Source: Erythrophleum ivorense (lineage: Eukaryota > Streptophyta > Magnoliopsida > Fabales > Fabaceae). Taken from it: DNA of 64,000 nt. The position numbers were made by a program, and so were the translations under genes. Below are positions 45,101 through 58,312 of the stretch, piece by piece. Under the pieces are notes generated by a model. The model saw only the letters and a list, made by a program, of their open reading frames with translations. It was not told where the DNA came from and made no database searches. The stretch's first letter is position 1, and the number at the start of each line of letters is the position of its first letter. Location of the stretch: contig JAIUCV010000001.1 in the NCBI GenBank assembly GCA_026724425.1, positions 18,644,556-18,708,555 on the forward strand, written 5' to 3'.

Positions 45101-48100
45101 TGAGCTATTCAAAAATTTGATACAACTTACTGATATAAAATTTGGAAATTCATAGTTAATTCCATAAAAATCCAATCCATGTAATCTATACCAATTTGGA
45201 AAGCTACAAATGCTAACCAGAGGGGAAAAATAGCTCCAGACCAATCCAAGAGGATTCAGACCCCAAAAATCAATCAAACAATAACACAAGTTTGGAGGTA
45301 CATTGGAATAGAACAAAAACTTCAAAAATTCATATCTCTCTCTCTAGACATCCAATGGAGGTGCTTCTAATTGGGACAGGTCACTAGGAAGGTCTAGTTT
45401 CTCCTATAACATTTCAAAGCAATTAGACTTCATTTGCCTTATGAGTGACAGAGTTTCATTTCGGGCTATATGAATAGTAACTCTGACTAAAACTAAAAAT
45501 TTTCTAACTTCAAAAATTCGCCAAAAATTCCATAGACCTCCAAATATTCTAAACTTTAGCTTCCTAAAAATATCTTAACAAGTTCTAGATGCATGCCAAA
45601 TTTCAAATGAAGGAGAGCTCAATTGGATAAAAAGTGACACAACTCACCAATATGGTCATTTTTGCTTCTCATAATGCAACTCTTTGATCCAAATGGCTCC
45701 TTTTAGTGTTTGGCACCTCTTGGACAAGTTTTAAAGCATAAATGTGACTTATGTGAACTGCCCAAGTGATCCCTAACCCCATGCATCTCAAATTGGCTAT
45801 CCCACACTCAATAATGCATGCACCCAAGTAGGCATCCAAGTGTTCAAAATTCATATTCTCATTGTCTTTGGTACCATACATTGTTCATACACCATTTACA
45901 TATAATATTACATTTGCTCATTGGTCTACAACTCAAAAATAATGTGTACATAAGTATTTTGGACATTCCTACACACTTTAAGATTACATAAACTATAGCA
46001 TTGTCAAAACCATGCTATTCATACTTCATTACTTCCATTCCTTGGCTCTTGAGTTCCACCTAAGCCATATGAGATAGGAGAAGGAAAATGGTGAGATTCA
46101 TGGAATCTTAATAGCTCTTCTCCCTTTCAATCACACATAAAGAATGAAAATCTATGTTTAATAATGCATGCATGAACATCATGGGGTAGGTAATCATTCA
46201 AGAAGCATTCTTAGCATTCAAAGAGTCATACAAAACATACATAGGGCTTGCCAGGTAAGTGATTTAGCCCCACCCATTCTCTTTGAGGATTTTAGACTTG
46301 CCTTAACCTTTTTCTTAAAGGTTTTGAACTAATCCTTACTCTTAGGAGACTCTAAACTTTGTCTCAACCATTTTTTAGGGTTCTTGGCTCATCCTCACCA
46401 TGGCTAATGGGTTCTTGCTTCACCACACTTAAGCAAACCAAGGCAAATACACAAAACATCATTTGAATGTATAATATAATATCATGGTACCATGGTATTT
46501 AAACACTTGCTAAAACAATTTTCATGGCTCAAAACATACATACATATAGTCAAAGACAAGATAAACATCCACTCATGCATGAGAGAAAGAAGATAGAGCT
46601 ACCTTGTTATCTATGCAAGCTCTACTTTGCCTTCCTCCTTCCCTTTTTTTAGCTCCACAAGCACAACAAGTTGGAGTTGGTTTCCTTGGCCTAGCCATAA
46701 TAAAAAACACTCAATTATACTCTTGGAATAAGCTAGGACATTAAACTTACACTTAAGAACACACTTTTTGCTTAATGGCCACATAATGGCTTGATAATGG
46801 CCTAGTGAAGCTACCATTATAATTCAAGTTCTTATCTCCATTCGCTTCTCATATCTAGGGCCTTTGACCTCATTTAAGGTCCTTGGAGCCCTCCACACAC
46901 TCACTTCCGAAAGCCTAAATATAAGTTGCTTCATAAGGTCACATTATGGAAGCCATTGCCTCATCTACTAATCCATGGCTTTTAAATTTTTTCCAAGGGT
47001 TCTTTCCACCTTCTACCATTATAAGAAGTCCTAAACCAAGGCTAGAACAAATTAAAATAGCCCCTAGCCTAATGCTTCTATCTTGGTCGAATTGATAGAG
47101 AGAGGAAAAGTCCATGTGCTTCTTGATTTTGTCTTAATGGGAGAGACACTTGGGAGGCTTCCTAGAGGTCTTAGGAGCTCAAATAAACACTCACACATGA
47201 AATCGAATTTGAGAATCAAAACAATTTGTACAAAGTGTTCAAGAACTTTACACCTTTCTAACTTAAATTTCATTAACTTTCCTTGCAATTTATTTACATT
47301 TCTCAAGTTCCCATAACCTAAATCAATGAATACTCATTAGCTCTTGGATAGAAACTCCTCCCCCTTGAATGCTCTGTTCTTGACCAAGACTCACATGAAC
47401 CAAACAAAGGAGAAGAGTGCATGAAACTAAGATTCATACCCTGGGTTCTTGTCTCCTTCAAAGGCTTTCTCACTTAGTTTGAGCTTTTCTTTGGAACTTC
47501 ACTCTCTTCCCTCTAAACCCAGTCTAAAATAGACCCAGTTCATCCATCACAACCATGGAAAGAGATAGCAAGGAGAGGAGAACAAGATTTCTAAAAGGAA
47601 GACCATGGAAAATCTTAAAATTTCATACCTTTCCTTAGCTTCTTTCTTCCTCCAAGGAGCTTCTCTTATGCATCTCCCTCCCTTGGTCTCACATTCTATT
47701 TTAGGCAACAAGAAGGTCTGTTAATCAGAGGCTAAAAGAAAACGTGCTTTAAGAAGGTGAGGGAGTCCACTTTATGTACTTTTTTATTTTGCATTTTAGT
47801 CTCTATTCTTTGTTCTTATCATTTTGGCTCAAATCAACTCATTTTTTGAAATTTATCTTTTCCATCATATTCCTTAGGATCTTAATCATAAGAGTTGCTT
47901 TTGGAATCACTCAAAAAGGATCTGAAATCATTTCAAACTGTCCTATCATAGTTTTAGTCAACCATTTGCCAAACTTGCTCACTGGAGGGGTTTCAACTAT
48001 TCTGGGGATTTACATGGTCTTTAGGGCCTTTGAGAATCCTAAAAAGTTTAAATTTTTTTGTTTAAAAAGTCATCTTGTGAGTTTTCAAAATTTTTCAAAA

Positions 48101-48335
48101 ATTATAAAAATGCCCCTACTTTCTTCAGTAAATTTTTTAAACTACTTTGGCCCTGGTTTCTAGGCAACACAAGACTCAAATCCTCATTTTTCAATATTTA
48201 AAATTTTATCTTAATTTTATTTAGCCTCAAATCATTCACTCTAGGGGACTTCCTTATATACCCAATGTATTTTACACGCTCATGAAGAAATCAAACATTA
48301 CATTTCTCATGTTTATGGAAGGATCGCATGTTACA
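45101..48335 (-). mobile_element. Solo family A LTR, outer layer, right part
   Basis: It continues from 38660. Modules lie at about 45140-45640 and the minisatellite at about 46250-46440, and it ends GCATGTTACA at 48335. Short ORFs inside (45059, 45669, 46611, 47064, 47774 and others) are not conserved in other copies. Confidence 0.82.
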
Positions 48336-48974
48336 AAAAAGGTCAATCATATGAAGCAATTATACATCTAACTTTACTCAATATGAATATAGAAAGAATG
48401 AACAAATATAATGAATGTCTATGCTAATAATTCACAAATATTCACAACTTAATCAACCTAACTATTATACACAATTAGCATGTTAGAAAGAATAAACTAA
48501 TATATACAAGTTAGAAGACTCTACACTAATATAGAAGTATTCACAAAGTCAAAATATCAACAAAGTTAAAGGCTAGCTACTATTAACATCAAATAATGCC
48601 TATATCCAATAATTACATTATATAAATAAGTCACTAAATCTTATATCATACAAATCAATGAGTTCAATCAATGTTAAACTAATACACAACTTATCAAAAT
48701 TTACAAGAGTCAAAATAATGAACTAAATGTTAAACTACAAAGGTAAAAAAAAAAACACTATCTTAATATCTACATGTTATACATGGGTCCATTCCAACTA
48801 ATGTCAAATAAGAAAACTATTTTTGGAATTGACAATAGTTTCCTTTATTTACATTTGAAATCTTTTAAACCTAAAACATAATTAAAACAAGTGTAAATGA
48901 GAACAAAATCATTGGAAATCCTTGATGAGTTCTTATAAAATCCACGAAAATACATGTTGATTAGGGACTTATCA
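48336..48974 (-). mobile_element. Family C LTR fragment (5' part, minus strand)
   Basis: Read on the minus strand it starts TGATAAGTCCC at 48974. Its first 150 bp align with 13880-14028. The remainder is AT-rich and cut by the solo LTR ending at 48335. Confidence 0.6.
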
Positions 48975-50620
48975 TGCTGTACTCATTTTGGCTAGTTCTT
49001 ATAACAATGAACAACTTTCCACTAGCATGTGTATGAGGAGGAAATACATATTTTTCACCTTGGTAATTCTTAGTTCAAAGTCACCAATGTAGAGTTTAAA
49101 TGTATACCATAGACTCTTGATTAATGACTTGAGAATGCTGTGGGATGATTAGGTCAACACATATGATATCACGAAGAAGAAAAACTTTAACACAAGGTTG
49201 GCATTGTTGTGGACTATCAGCGCCTTCCTTATTTATAAGATGTTGTCTAGTTAGAGCACCTATAGATGGCTTGCTTGTCCCTACTACATGTAGAATATTA
49301 AGTCTTTTTTTTGTTGAAACATGGCTTGTTTTAAACCTTGGTTATTGCATATATAGGGATGACTAGAAGATCTACATAATGAAAAGTCATAACTACCATT
49401 TGTTTATGCAAAGGTTAATACTACTAGCATCTTATGACATGTCACTAAAGCTTATATAGGGAGCGTTAGGTAAACTTAACCTCTTTTTTTAAGGAATTAT
49501 ATGTGTTTGAGATTTGTGCCTTTAATATGGAGAAGGTAAAAACTTTAATTATTGAAATAATTTATAACTTGGACAAAACATTTTCACTTTCATTCTTCGA
49601 TGTAATGGAACATCTAGTTGTGGATTTGCTATATGAGGCTAAGGTTAGAGATCCTCCACAACATAGGTGGATGTACCCATCTAAGAGGTGTATTTTATAT
49701 ATGAAGACAAATGTGAAGAACAAGGCTAGAGTTAAAGGCTCCATTTTTAGGCATATATATATTGGAAGAGATATCCAACTTTGCTTTCATGTATTTTGAG
49801 CCATAACTTCAAACCAGGTGCACTTAGGTTTTTGAAATGATGATGGTGAAGATGACAATTTTGGTAAGTGCTTATCTATTTTTGCAATCCTTGTTATCCC
49901 ATCAAGAGAGCTCACACTAGGTTCCTCACAAACCTAAAGCTTTTTGTTGTTAAGACATATGTTCTTGTCAATTGTAGCAAAGTTAATCTTTATCTCTAGT
50001 AAGTTACATATATAGCTTAGTTAATTATTATGCATCTCTACCAATCACAATTCATAATATTTGTCACTCATTTTATTGATTAAGAAATTCAAAGACTCAC
50101 TTAGAGAATGAAATCCCAACATCACTAATGATGAAATGTTGTCACTTTGGGACTTAGAATTTGCTAAATGGCAGAAGCAATAGGTAAGTTTAAATTTTTA
50201 GCTTAGTGATGTAGCATGCATATTTATTTGTCAATTTTATAACAGAAATATTTAATCATCTTTAAGTGAATGAGTGGAGTTAACAATCTAGTGATCCAAC
50301 TTTTAAGTTTGGTGAAGTGTTATAATGGCATAATAACCAATGGATATAGATTCCACACAAAAGAATAGGGTCATAACAAAGTAACTTATGAATAGTGAAG
50401 TATGGGTAAGGGGTAGTCTATATGGTGATGGTGAGTTTGACTATTATTGCATTCTTGAAGAGATAATAAAGTTATCATATCTAGAATTCTAAAATAAGGT
50501 AATTTTTTTCTACTGCCATTGGTTTAATGCAAATGATGAAGTCAAGGTTGATAATAAGTATGGGTTGGTTTATGTTAAGCCCCAAATTTGTATTGGCTAA
50601 GTAGGCCTAGCAAGTGGACT
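48975..50620 (+). pseudogene. CACTA (En/Spm) transposase remnant, DUF4218 and DUF4216 regions
   Basis: Two pieces of the TNP2-type transposase of CACTA transposons can be read with frameshifts. 49382-49800 carries a KSHNYHLFMQRLILLA stretch and, in another frame, FFDVMEHLVVDLLYEAK and RWMYPSKR, then VKNKARVKGSI, the DUF4218 pattern. 50339-50595 carries NGYRFHTKE, FDYYCILEEIIKLSYLEF and VDNKYGLVYV, the DUF4216 pattern. Stops and frame changes separate them. 48975-49380 may hold an upstream part, but I cannot read it. No terminal CACTA inverted repeat was found, so boundaries are approximate. Confidence 0.82.
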
Positions 50621-50639
50621 ACATAAGATAGCTGTTATG

Positions 50640-52118
50640 GCCTACTATATATCAATCACTTGATACAATGGAATGTCCATTTCAATAAAATCATTTGTTA
50701 TAAAACTTTTAACAATAGAAATTTGGCTACTAAATATCCCAAATGGACTTTGAATACTCAAAAATAGTATTCTTTTCTATTTAAGTTCATAATTCACATA
50801 CACATATCTGGTTTTACCTATTAGATCATGTATGAAAATGTCATTAGCATAAAGGAACCAATTTGACTATTTATCATATAATCACATATTGTATCCTAAA
50901 TTTCAAAAATTCATAACTTGGACAACACAACTCTAGTTAATGCAAATTAGGTGTTCATAATTCAAAATTCTTGCTATAAAAATTTTAAGTTGAAATAAAT
51001 CCATTTGCTTCCTTACAAATCACAAAATTCAGAGCTGCATCAAAATGAATAATAATAGTGCATGACAGTTTTTTGTGTTGAACTTTAAAAATTCATCAAA
51101 TATTCTTTAGAACTTTAAAAAATACAAGCTTTAACTCTATAGAAAGCTAAATGTTCCTTAATTTCTTACCAAATTTCATTCACAAACTCGATCATTTAGG
51201 CTTTCAAGGTAAGGATACATTTTATGACTCATTTGGATCAAATTTTGATTTCAAAGTAGTTTAATTGGGCTCTAATATACAATTTCTTACCTTTGAGCAA
51301 CTTTCAATCCTTAAATACATCATCTATATATGATTCAACATATGAAAATTAGCTTATGTTAAAAAATCACTTTTCTAATAGTGCTTATACACACATTCCT
51401 CATAGGCCATTCCATGTCAAAACATGTTCTAATTACTTATATATGCATCAAATAATCTTACATTTGGAGTTTAATGCTTTTGCATGAGTTTCTATTACGT
51501 TTCATCATAATAACACATAAGATATATATATATATACAATACAAACATAATGCATAAATCCTAGCCACTACTTGTTTCAAACCGTAGCTTCTTTTTCTTT
51601 CCCCTTTTCCTTGTTAAGTTCACCTAACATGCTTAATGGGAGATAAAGAGTGAGATTTTGGGGAAAATTTTAGTAGTAATACTCAATCTAATCGAATGCA
51701 CACAATAAATGATTCAACCATGAAATACAAGCATGGGAGGTTATATGCACATAAAACAACTAAAGCATGAAATTGGCATAAAACTTTTGTGTTCATCTAA
51801 TTATGGCATGAAAGCATACTAGCTAGGCTAATCTCTAGCTTAGGGAAGAACTACTATGCTTAATTCCTTGCTACTTTTAATAAGAAACAAAGTGTAACTC
51901 ATGCATAAAACCTATCTTGAAAGGCCAATTCAAACAAAACTCAAGCGATCATAAAACAACTAATACACGTAATGCATCTGAACTTAAATGCATCCAAATG
52001 TATGCAATAAACAAGAGTAAGCTAACTTGTGAAGCTAGAATTCTTGACCCCACACTAACTCACTTTCTTTCTTCCTTTCCTCTTGTTTCCTCAGTTTGGC
52101 ACACACTAAGGGGTGTGG
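50640..52118 (-). mobile_element. Decayed family A-like LTR, left part
   Basis: Module-like text (TTCAAAAATTCATAACTTGG at about 50909, TTTAAAAATTCATC at about 51085) and the order of later blocks match minus-strand family A LTRs, but divergence is high and the start is not visible. A TA run lies at about 51521-51534. The segment is cut by the solo LTR at 52119, and the text resumes at 55032 with the TTGGCCTAAACACA block expected next. Confidence 0.6.
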
Positions 52119-52130
52119 TGTAACAACTAG

Positions 52131-52172
52131 CAAAAAAAAAAAAAGAGAAAAAAAGAAGAAGAAAAGAAGAAG
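52131..52172 (+). repeat. A/AG-rich low-complexity tract
   Basis: A run of 13 A followed by GA-rich repeats just inside the LTR start. Confidence 0.85.
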
Positions 52173-52211
52173 CTGAAAAAATTTTGAAGTCCTAAAATTT
52201 TCTAAGTCTGC

Positions 52212-52451
52212 TAGCTATAGCGAGAAATGGCCTAACTATAGCGAATATAAGTGTTCACTATAGCGAAAAATGGTTTAGTTATAGCGATAGTGCCTTTTAG
52301 CTATAGCAAGAATGCTTCTAGCTATAGTGAGTGCTGGCATCCCATACAAAAACTAGAGGGTTCCTTGCCATAGAGTGTTGTAGCAAAAATAGGGGTCTGG
52401 GACTGATACGTGCTCACCGTAGCAAGGGTTATTCTTCGCTATAGCGAGAAT
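52212..52451. repeat. Array of palindromic GCYRYRGC motifs (CTATAG type)
   Basis: About nine copies of GCTATAGCGA or close variants occur in 240 bp. The last, TTCGCTATAGCGAGAA at 52435-52450, is nearly a perfect palindrome. Confidence 0.8.
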
Positions 52452-55031
52452 TAGTCCAGAAAAGCATGAAAAAGGGAGAATTTGACTTCTTAAAGCATCC
52501 AAATCTATTCCTTTTCTTTTAACCAACCTAACCTTCAACCAAGAGAGAGAAAAGGGCTGTGGAGAGAAAGAGAGACCAAGAGAAGGAAGGAAGAACAAGG
52601 AAAAGGTAAGCAAGCTTGAGATTTCCTTAGCTTTTCTTCTTAGAATCTTGTTCTTCTCTCTTTGACCTCTCTTTCTATGGTTTTGGTTATTGAATTAGTT
52701 GGGTTTTGGGCTTGGTTTAGAAGAGGGAATGTGGAAAACTACTTTTGAAGAAGGTTAGAACTCATGTAGCTTTACTTCTTTCTTTTCCCTAGGTATGTTG
52801 GTTCTACCAACTTGAGAGCATGAGAGAGAGGAAGAGTTAGTGAAATTCTAGGGAGAGAAAGAACCCTTAGTTTCTTATATGTTTGGTAGGGTTTGCTATA
52901 AAGAAACCTCTAGCTTTGTGAATAAGTATTGATTTATGAGAGAGTAATTCCATGCTCTTTATGTGTCTAGGCTCAAGAGAAGCACTTCCATCTAGTTGTG
53001 ATTGTGAAATCAAGAAGGGAGAAGACAAATTGAAAGGGAAGGCTTGTGTTAGCCTATAAGGTAGCTCTCTCCCCCTTCTCTCATGCATGGATGTGTTTTT
53101 AGCTTGTTTTAGAATGTGTATATGTGTATTTTCAAGCTATGAAAAGTATACTAGCATGCCTTTATATGTCATAATCCTTAATGTTACGTTATGTGTTAAA
53201 TGAATCCATGATGTTTGTATGAGTTTGCTTGAGTGTGGAAAGGCCAAGAACTCTTCCTTTGGGTGAGGATGAGCCAAGAACCCTCGAACTTGGTTGAGAC
53301 GAAGCAAAGGGTCTCCCAAAAGCAATGTGGGCTCCCAAGAGTATGGTTGAGTCCAAAGTGCTCAAGAATGGGTGAGGCAAGTCCAAAATCCATGAGGAGA
53401 AGTGTGAGGTCAATCCAAACACTTGATGAACCCTTGAATGTCTTGTATGATTGATTCACATGTCAAGGTTGCTTTTAAAATGTCCATGACTTCTACTTTT
53501 CCATACATGCATTTGAAAAGCTTGCTTTGCACATATTATGTATGATTGAATGGGAGATAAGCTATTAGGATTCTTTAAATCTTATCTCCTTCTCTCCACT
53601 ATCCTAACATGCTAAGTGGACCAAGTGAACAAAGACATGGGAGCCACCAAGCTTGAGGCTAGGGAAATTGGCAAAGGATTTGTGAAATAGTCATTTTGTC
53701 ACCACTTTGTTGTTAAGAGATGTAATCTAATGATGTACATGGGGTATGCACTTATAAATACTTGTAAATGGATGTACTTATTGTATATGTATGAGAATTA
53801 GAACTATAGTGCATGGTGTAACAAGTTTTTGGTATGAATAGCAAGATCTTGGCATTATGTACATGGTGTATGTTTTGGTGTGGGAGAGTGAGCTTTGCAA
53901 ATCTAGGTTGTTAAATATTTGAGCCATGTTTGATATCCTATGTTGATACTTTCCCACATGCTCATAGACCCTTAGGAGTAGGAGAAGCAAATTTGAACCC
54001 TCGAGGCCCTCTTTTAACAAAAAAATTGACACTTTTCCCCATTATATCAAAGTTTGACCAAATGACCTCTTCTTGATTGAAAATTTGACATGTGATTAGA
54101 TCTTGCCTAGAGCTTTCTGGGAAGCTAAAGATCAGATCATTTGGAGGTCTATGAAATTTTATATGATTTTTCAAAGTTGGTATCAGAATTTCGAATTTGC
54201 ACTAGTACTGTTCATTTGGTCAGTTGTGTCATTGTGTCATCCGAGGGGCAAATGTGGTCTAATGGCTATTTCTTTTATAATAAAAAACTAGACATTCACA
54301 ATGACTTGTAGAAACTAGAAGCACCTCATTTGGAGGTCTAGAGAGGAAGATATGAATTTTCGAAGTTTCTGCCCAGTATCAATCATCTTGCCTGACTAGA
54401 AGTATTGTTCCATCGATTTCTGAGAGCTGGGCTTGATGAATTGATCTGGAAATATTTTTTCTCTCTAGTTAAGATTCCATATTGGTATCATTTACACGTA
54501 TTGTATTTTTTTAGAATTAGTTGGACATTTTTGAAGTTCATATCAGTAAACTGTGACAGCATCAGGACCCAATCCGACCTCTAGACCAATTTGTGTGTCA
54601 AACATCCTGTGTGTGGGATGTTATCACTTGTACATATTTTTACCATTAAGTAGACATCCCAAGCTTTCCAGAATGTCCAAGATTTCATGTTTTCAATTTT
54701 TTTAGATTTAGTTATGATTTTTCAAAGTTTGCCTAAAAATAGGGCTAAGTCTGGCCGAGAATGAATATACATGTCCCATGTCTCCTTTCGGTTTTCATGA
54801 GTTGTAAGCAAGTTTTTACAATACAAATGAGTTTTAACAATGCAATTAAATATGAGGATGCATAGCATGAGCTCACACGATCTACGTGACACCGAAATGA
54901 ATTGCTAGATACGACGCAACGTAAAAATATTCATTATCTTCCCTTGCTCTTTTATGAGAAACCTACATCCCCCATGGTAGTAAGTCATTGAAAGGCATGA
55001 GATGAGCTAGAATTTATGGTGTTACATGTGG

Positions 55032-55430
55032 TCACTCTATCTTGGCCTAAACACATAATTTGAGATACAAAGTAACTAATTAAAACTTATTCTATTTCAT
55101 TTCATCTCTACAAGTACCAATTAGAATTTGAAGTATAAACTTGGGTTACTTTAGATGCCTTAAGGAGTAATTTCAAAACTCAATTTCTAGGTTTCAAAAT
55201 GTCATACCATGATAAGATAACACAATTTCTATATCACATTGCACTTATAACATCATGTTTCATATATTCAACACTTTTAATAGCAAAAATTATTGACATT
55301 AAAAGTCAAAATATTTCATTTTTTCTTTAATGCACTATTTCAACTTACCAACCTTAACTTTCATCCTTAATATACTTGTTCAATAAAAAATATCACAAAA
55401 TGAAGCATGGAATTCAAGTTTAAGGTCAAG
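55032..55430 (-). mobile_element. Decayed LTR continuation and junction
   Basis: It resumes the LTR interrupted at 52118 with the CTTGGCCTAAACACA block, then loses recognisable similarity after about 55150. 55190-55430 is AT-rich, with no assignable feature. Confidence 0.45.
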
Positions 55431-57860
55431 CATTACATACTAGCAAAATTTCATAGTTTCACATAGTCATATAATTCTGCTCTTAACTTTAAAAATTCAT
55501 ATCTTGAGCTAAAAAATTCCAAATTATGCAAATGAGGACTTTCTGGAAAGGTCATGACATAAACTATATGTTGTAAAAATTTAGATTAAAACAATTTATT
55601 TGAGATATAAAAATCTAATAGAATAGTACCACTATCAGATTTTCATGCATATGCAGACCAAAAATTTTAAAAATATATATCTTGAGCTACATGACTCCAA
55701 ATTGAGTAATCTCAGTGGCTATCAAAAGCTTACAATAGCAACTATATGTCTATAAAATTTCATGGGCATTGGAATTCATTGGCCTCCTCAAATATATAGA
55801 ACATTAGAACTAACCAAATGAATAGTACATAGACAAATTCTACATAATTTAGCCAAATTTGAAAAATTATAAGAAATTCTACAGAGCTCCAAAAATTGTG
55901 TTTTTTAGTTTTGTGAAAATATCTAAATGAGATCTATATTCTTGCCAAAGTTCATGCCAAAATTCAATCACTTGATTTAGTTTTGGTTTAGGGCCAAATT
56001 ATGGCTCAAAATGACATTTATAGAGCATCTAATGGTTCAAAATGAATGTTCTTAGTGCAAGTGACCATTTGAGCATGTCTAAACATAAATTATAGCATAT
56101 ATAGCCATCTCATCAGGTCCCAAATATCATGAAACACGAAATCACTCTCTCACTTGGATTTATACACACACTTCACAAACCACTTACATGTCAAAAATTC
56201 ATTTTCTTATACATATGCTTCCAAATATGGTACATACATATAATCTCATACATTTACATATGTGAGGGGCTATACATTATATAATTTACATATACAACCA
56301 TACTTTGACAGTACATTACATAATATCTTAAATTATTGTCAAAAGAACATAGTTCAAGCTTCTTGGCCTCCATTTTTGGTATATTGAGATTTCCCTAGAC
56401 ATGGTTAGAGATAATATGAAGAAAAGTGAGATTCAAAAAATCCCAATAGCTCAATCATCCTTCAAATACACTTATATGGCATGTTATCATATCAAAGATA
56501 GCAAGCATAAGTCATTGGCAACCAAACATTAGACATAAACATATTCATGAAATCAAATGGATCCATAGGAGTCAAGATCAAGGTCTAAGGACTTTTGATC
56601 TAACCTCACCTATTTATGTGAGACTTTTGAATTAGCCTCACCCATTTTAGGGGCTTTTGACTTAATCTCACTCAATCCATGAGACTTTTGGCTTCACCTC
56701 ACCCAATTTAAGGGACTTTTGGCACAATCTCACCCATCAAGAGCTAATCACATTTCAAATGCATTTTATGAAACATAATGATACCATATCATTAAACCAA
56801 TAGCAATGGGTATGTTTCATAGTTCAAACACACATATAAGCAATCAATGATAATCAAACAACCTACATAAGTATACAAGAATGGATGAAGAGCTACTTTG
56901 TTCAAGATTGCACAAAGTTCTAACTCCTTTTCTTGGCCTCACACACACACTTAGGAAAGGCTTGACTTACTTGGCCTAGACACATCAAACAAGACACAAA
57001 CTCATCAATGGAACCATCTCTAGCCTCACACAAGCCTTATATAAGCTACTTTAGTTCTAGGCTTCCATATGGCTCCATATTGTAGCATAATGAAGCAACT
57101 CATACAATTCATCACCTTGGCTCCAATTTCTTACTCAATCTAAGTTATATGACTCCATTTATACTTATTAAAGTCATCACAAACTCAAATCAAGGAGCCT
57201 AACATCAAGTTGCTTCTTTATACAGAATGAAACCCTAAACTTCCAACTTCCAAAATATGATTCCTAAATTCAAACCTATAGTTCCTTTAGTGCTTATAAT
57301 TCATATCTATACCATTTTTATCCTTAGAATTAAAGAAAACTCTCCCTAGGTGCTTCCTTTAGAGCTTGGCTGAGACATCTACATGTAATGTCACCCATGG
57401 AGTTTTATTCATTTCTCTTGAGAATTTGGCATCCATGAAGCTTCTTAGATCTCTTATAAATTCAAATATGCTCTTACGTATGTTAAATCATCATTAGAAA
57501 GCTTCATAAACCCCTAGGTGCAATCAAAACCCTAATTTTTATAACTTGTTATCTATGGCTTTTTTTTTTAATTCTATTTGTTCCATATGATTCCTCATAC
57601 TTCAAAACCCCATTTCCATATCAAGTTTGGACCAAAATAAAATTAAACTCCCTACATAGCCCCCAAAGTCTGGTCAAAATGGAAAACTCCATGGAAGAAC
57701 CAAGAAAGCAAGTTATTCAAGATGAAACTTACCTTGTTTGCTTCCTTCTTAAATGGTGTTTCTCAAGTTTCCAAAGTTTTCTCCAAACTCTTCCTTCCCT
57801 TTATTGAACTAGCCACAAAACACCTCCTTTTAAAACTTTAAAACCACGAGAAAAGAAAGG
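55431..57860 (-). mobile_element. Family A LTR, truncated
   Basis: Modules at about 55487, 55660 and 55857 and a minisatellite at about 56580-56740 are in the same order as other minus-strand copies. Its text is closest to the LTR at 20671-36472. The right end is cut at 57861 by the start of another LTR. The remainder would lie beyond the window. Confidence 0.75.
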
Positions 57861-58312
57861 TGTAATAGCTCAAAAATAATTATTAGTAATTATTTGAGGA
57901 TTATGAAATTATTAAGAGGGATTTAAGAAAAAATTTTAAAGAAATAAGAATCTTAAGGAAAATGGCAAATTTAAGTATCTTAATATGATAATTATTAATC
58001 AGACCTTTTTTAGGGAAGTAAAATAACATTTATAGATTTAAATGTAATTTGGCCCTGTGGTTAAATTATATGTTAAGAATATTATTGGAGGCCCAATTTC
58101 ATCTTAATGTGACCCACCTTAATTAAGCCCATTGAACCTTGGCCCAACACCATTGGACTTACCTGATTTTTGGCCCACACTTAGCAAAGATCAGGCCACT
58201 TGAATAATGGGCCTCTGGGTTAGCCCAAATGCCAGCAAAATCCCTAGCCACCTCTTTATTCTGCAACTAACACTTAGGATAGCCAAGGGAGAAAGAAAAT
58301 TCGCAGGGGGAG
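57861..58312 (+). mobile_element. Start of a family B-like LTR (plus strand), interrupted
   Basis: It starts TGTAATAGCTC and has the ATTATTA-rich opening followed by a GGCCCAA-rich stretch seen in family B read in its own direction. It is cut at 58313 by a family A LTR. The candidate left duplication is AAAGG (57856-57860). The right end is outside the window. Confidence 0.7.

Larger units (their letters stand above)
52119..55026 (+). mobile_element. Solo LTR, family A subtype, target duplication TGTGG
   Basis: It starts TGTAACAAC and ends TATGGTGTTACA (2908 bp). TGTGG lies on both sides (52114-52118 and 55027-55031). The 3' two thirds match family A (minisatellite about 53240-53420, modules at about 54160-54720). 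The first 500 bp are different, with an A-rich tract and the palindromic CTATAG array. A leader-like AG-rich block with AAAAGGTAAGC lies at about 52600-52612. Confidence 0.92.

Noticed and set aside
49145..49366. 73-codon ORF upstream of the CACTA remnant
   Set aside because: No similarity to the CACTA transposase could be read in its frame. It may simply be chance sequence.
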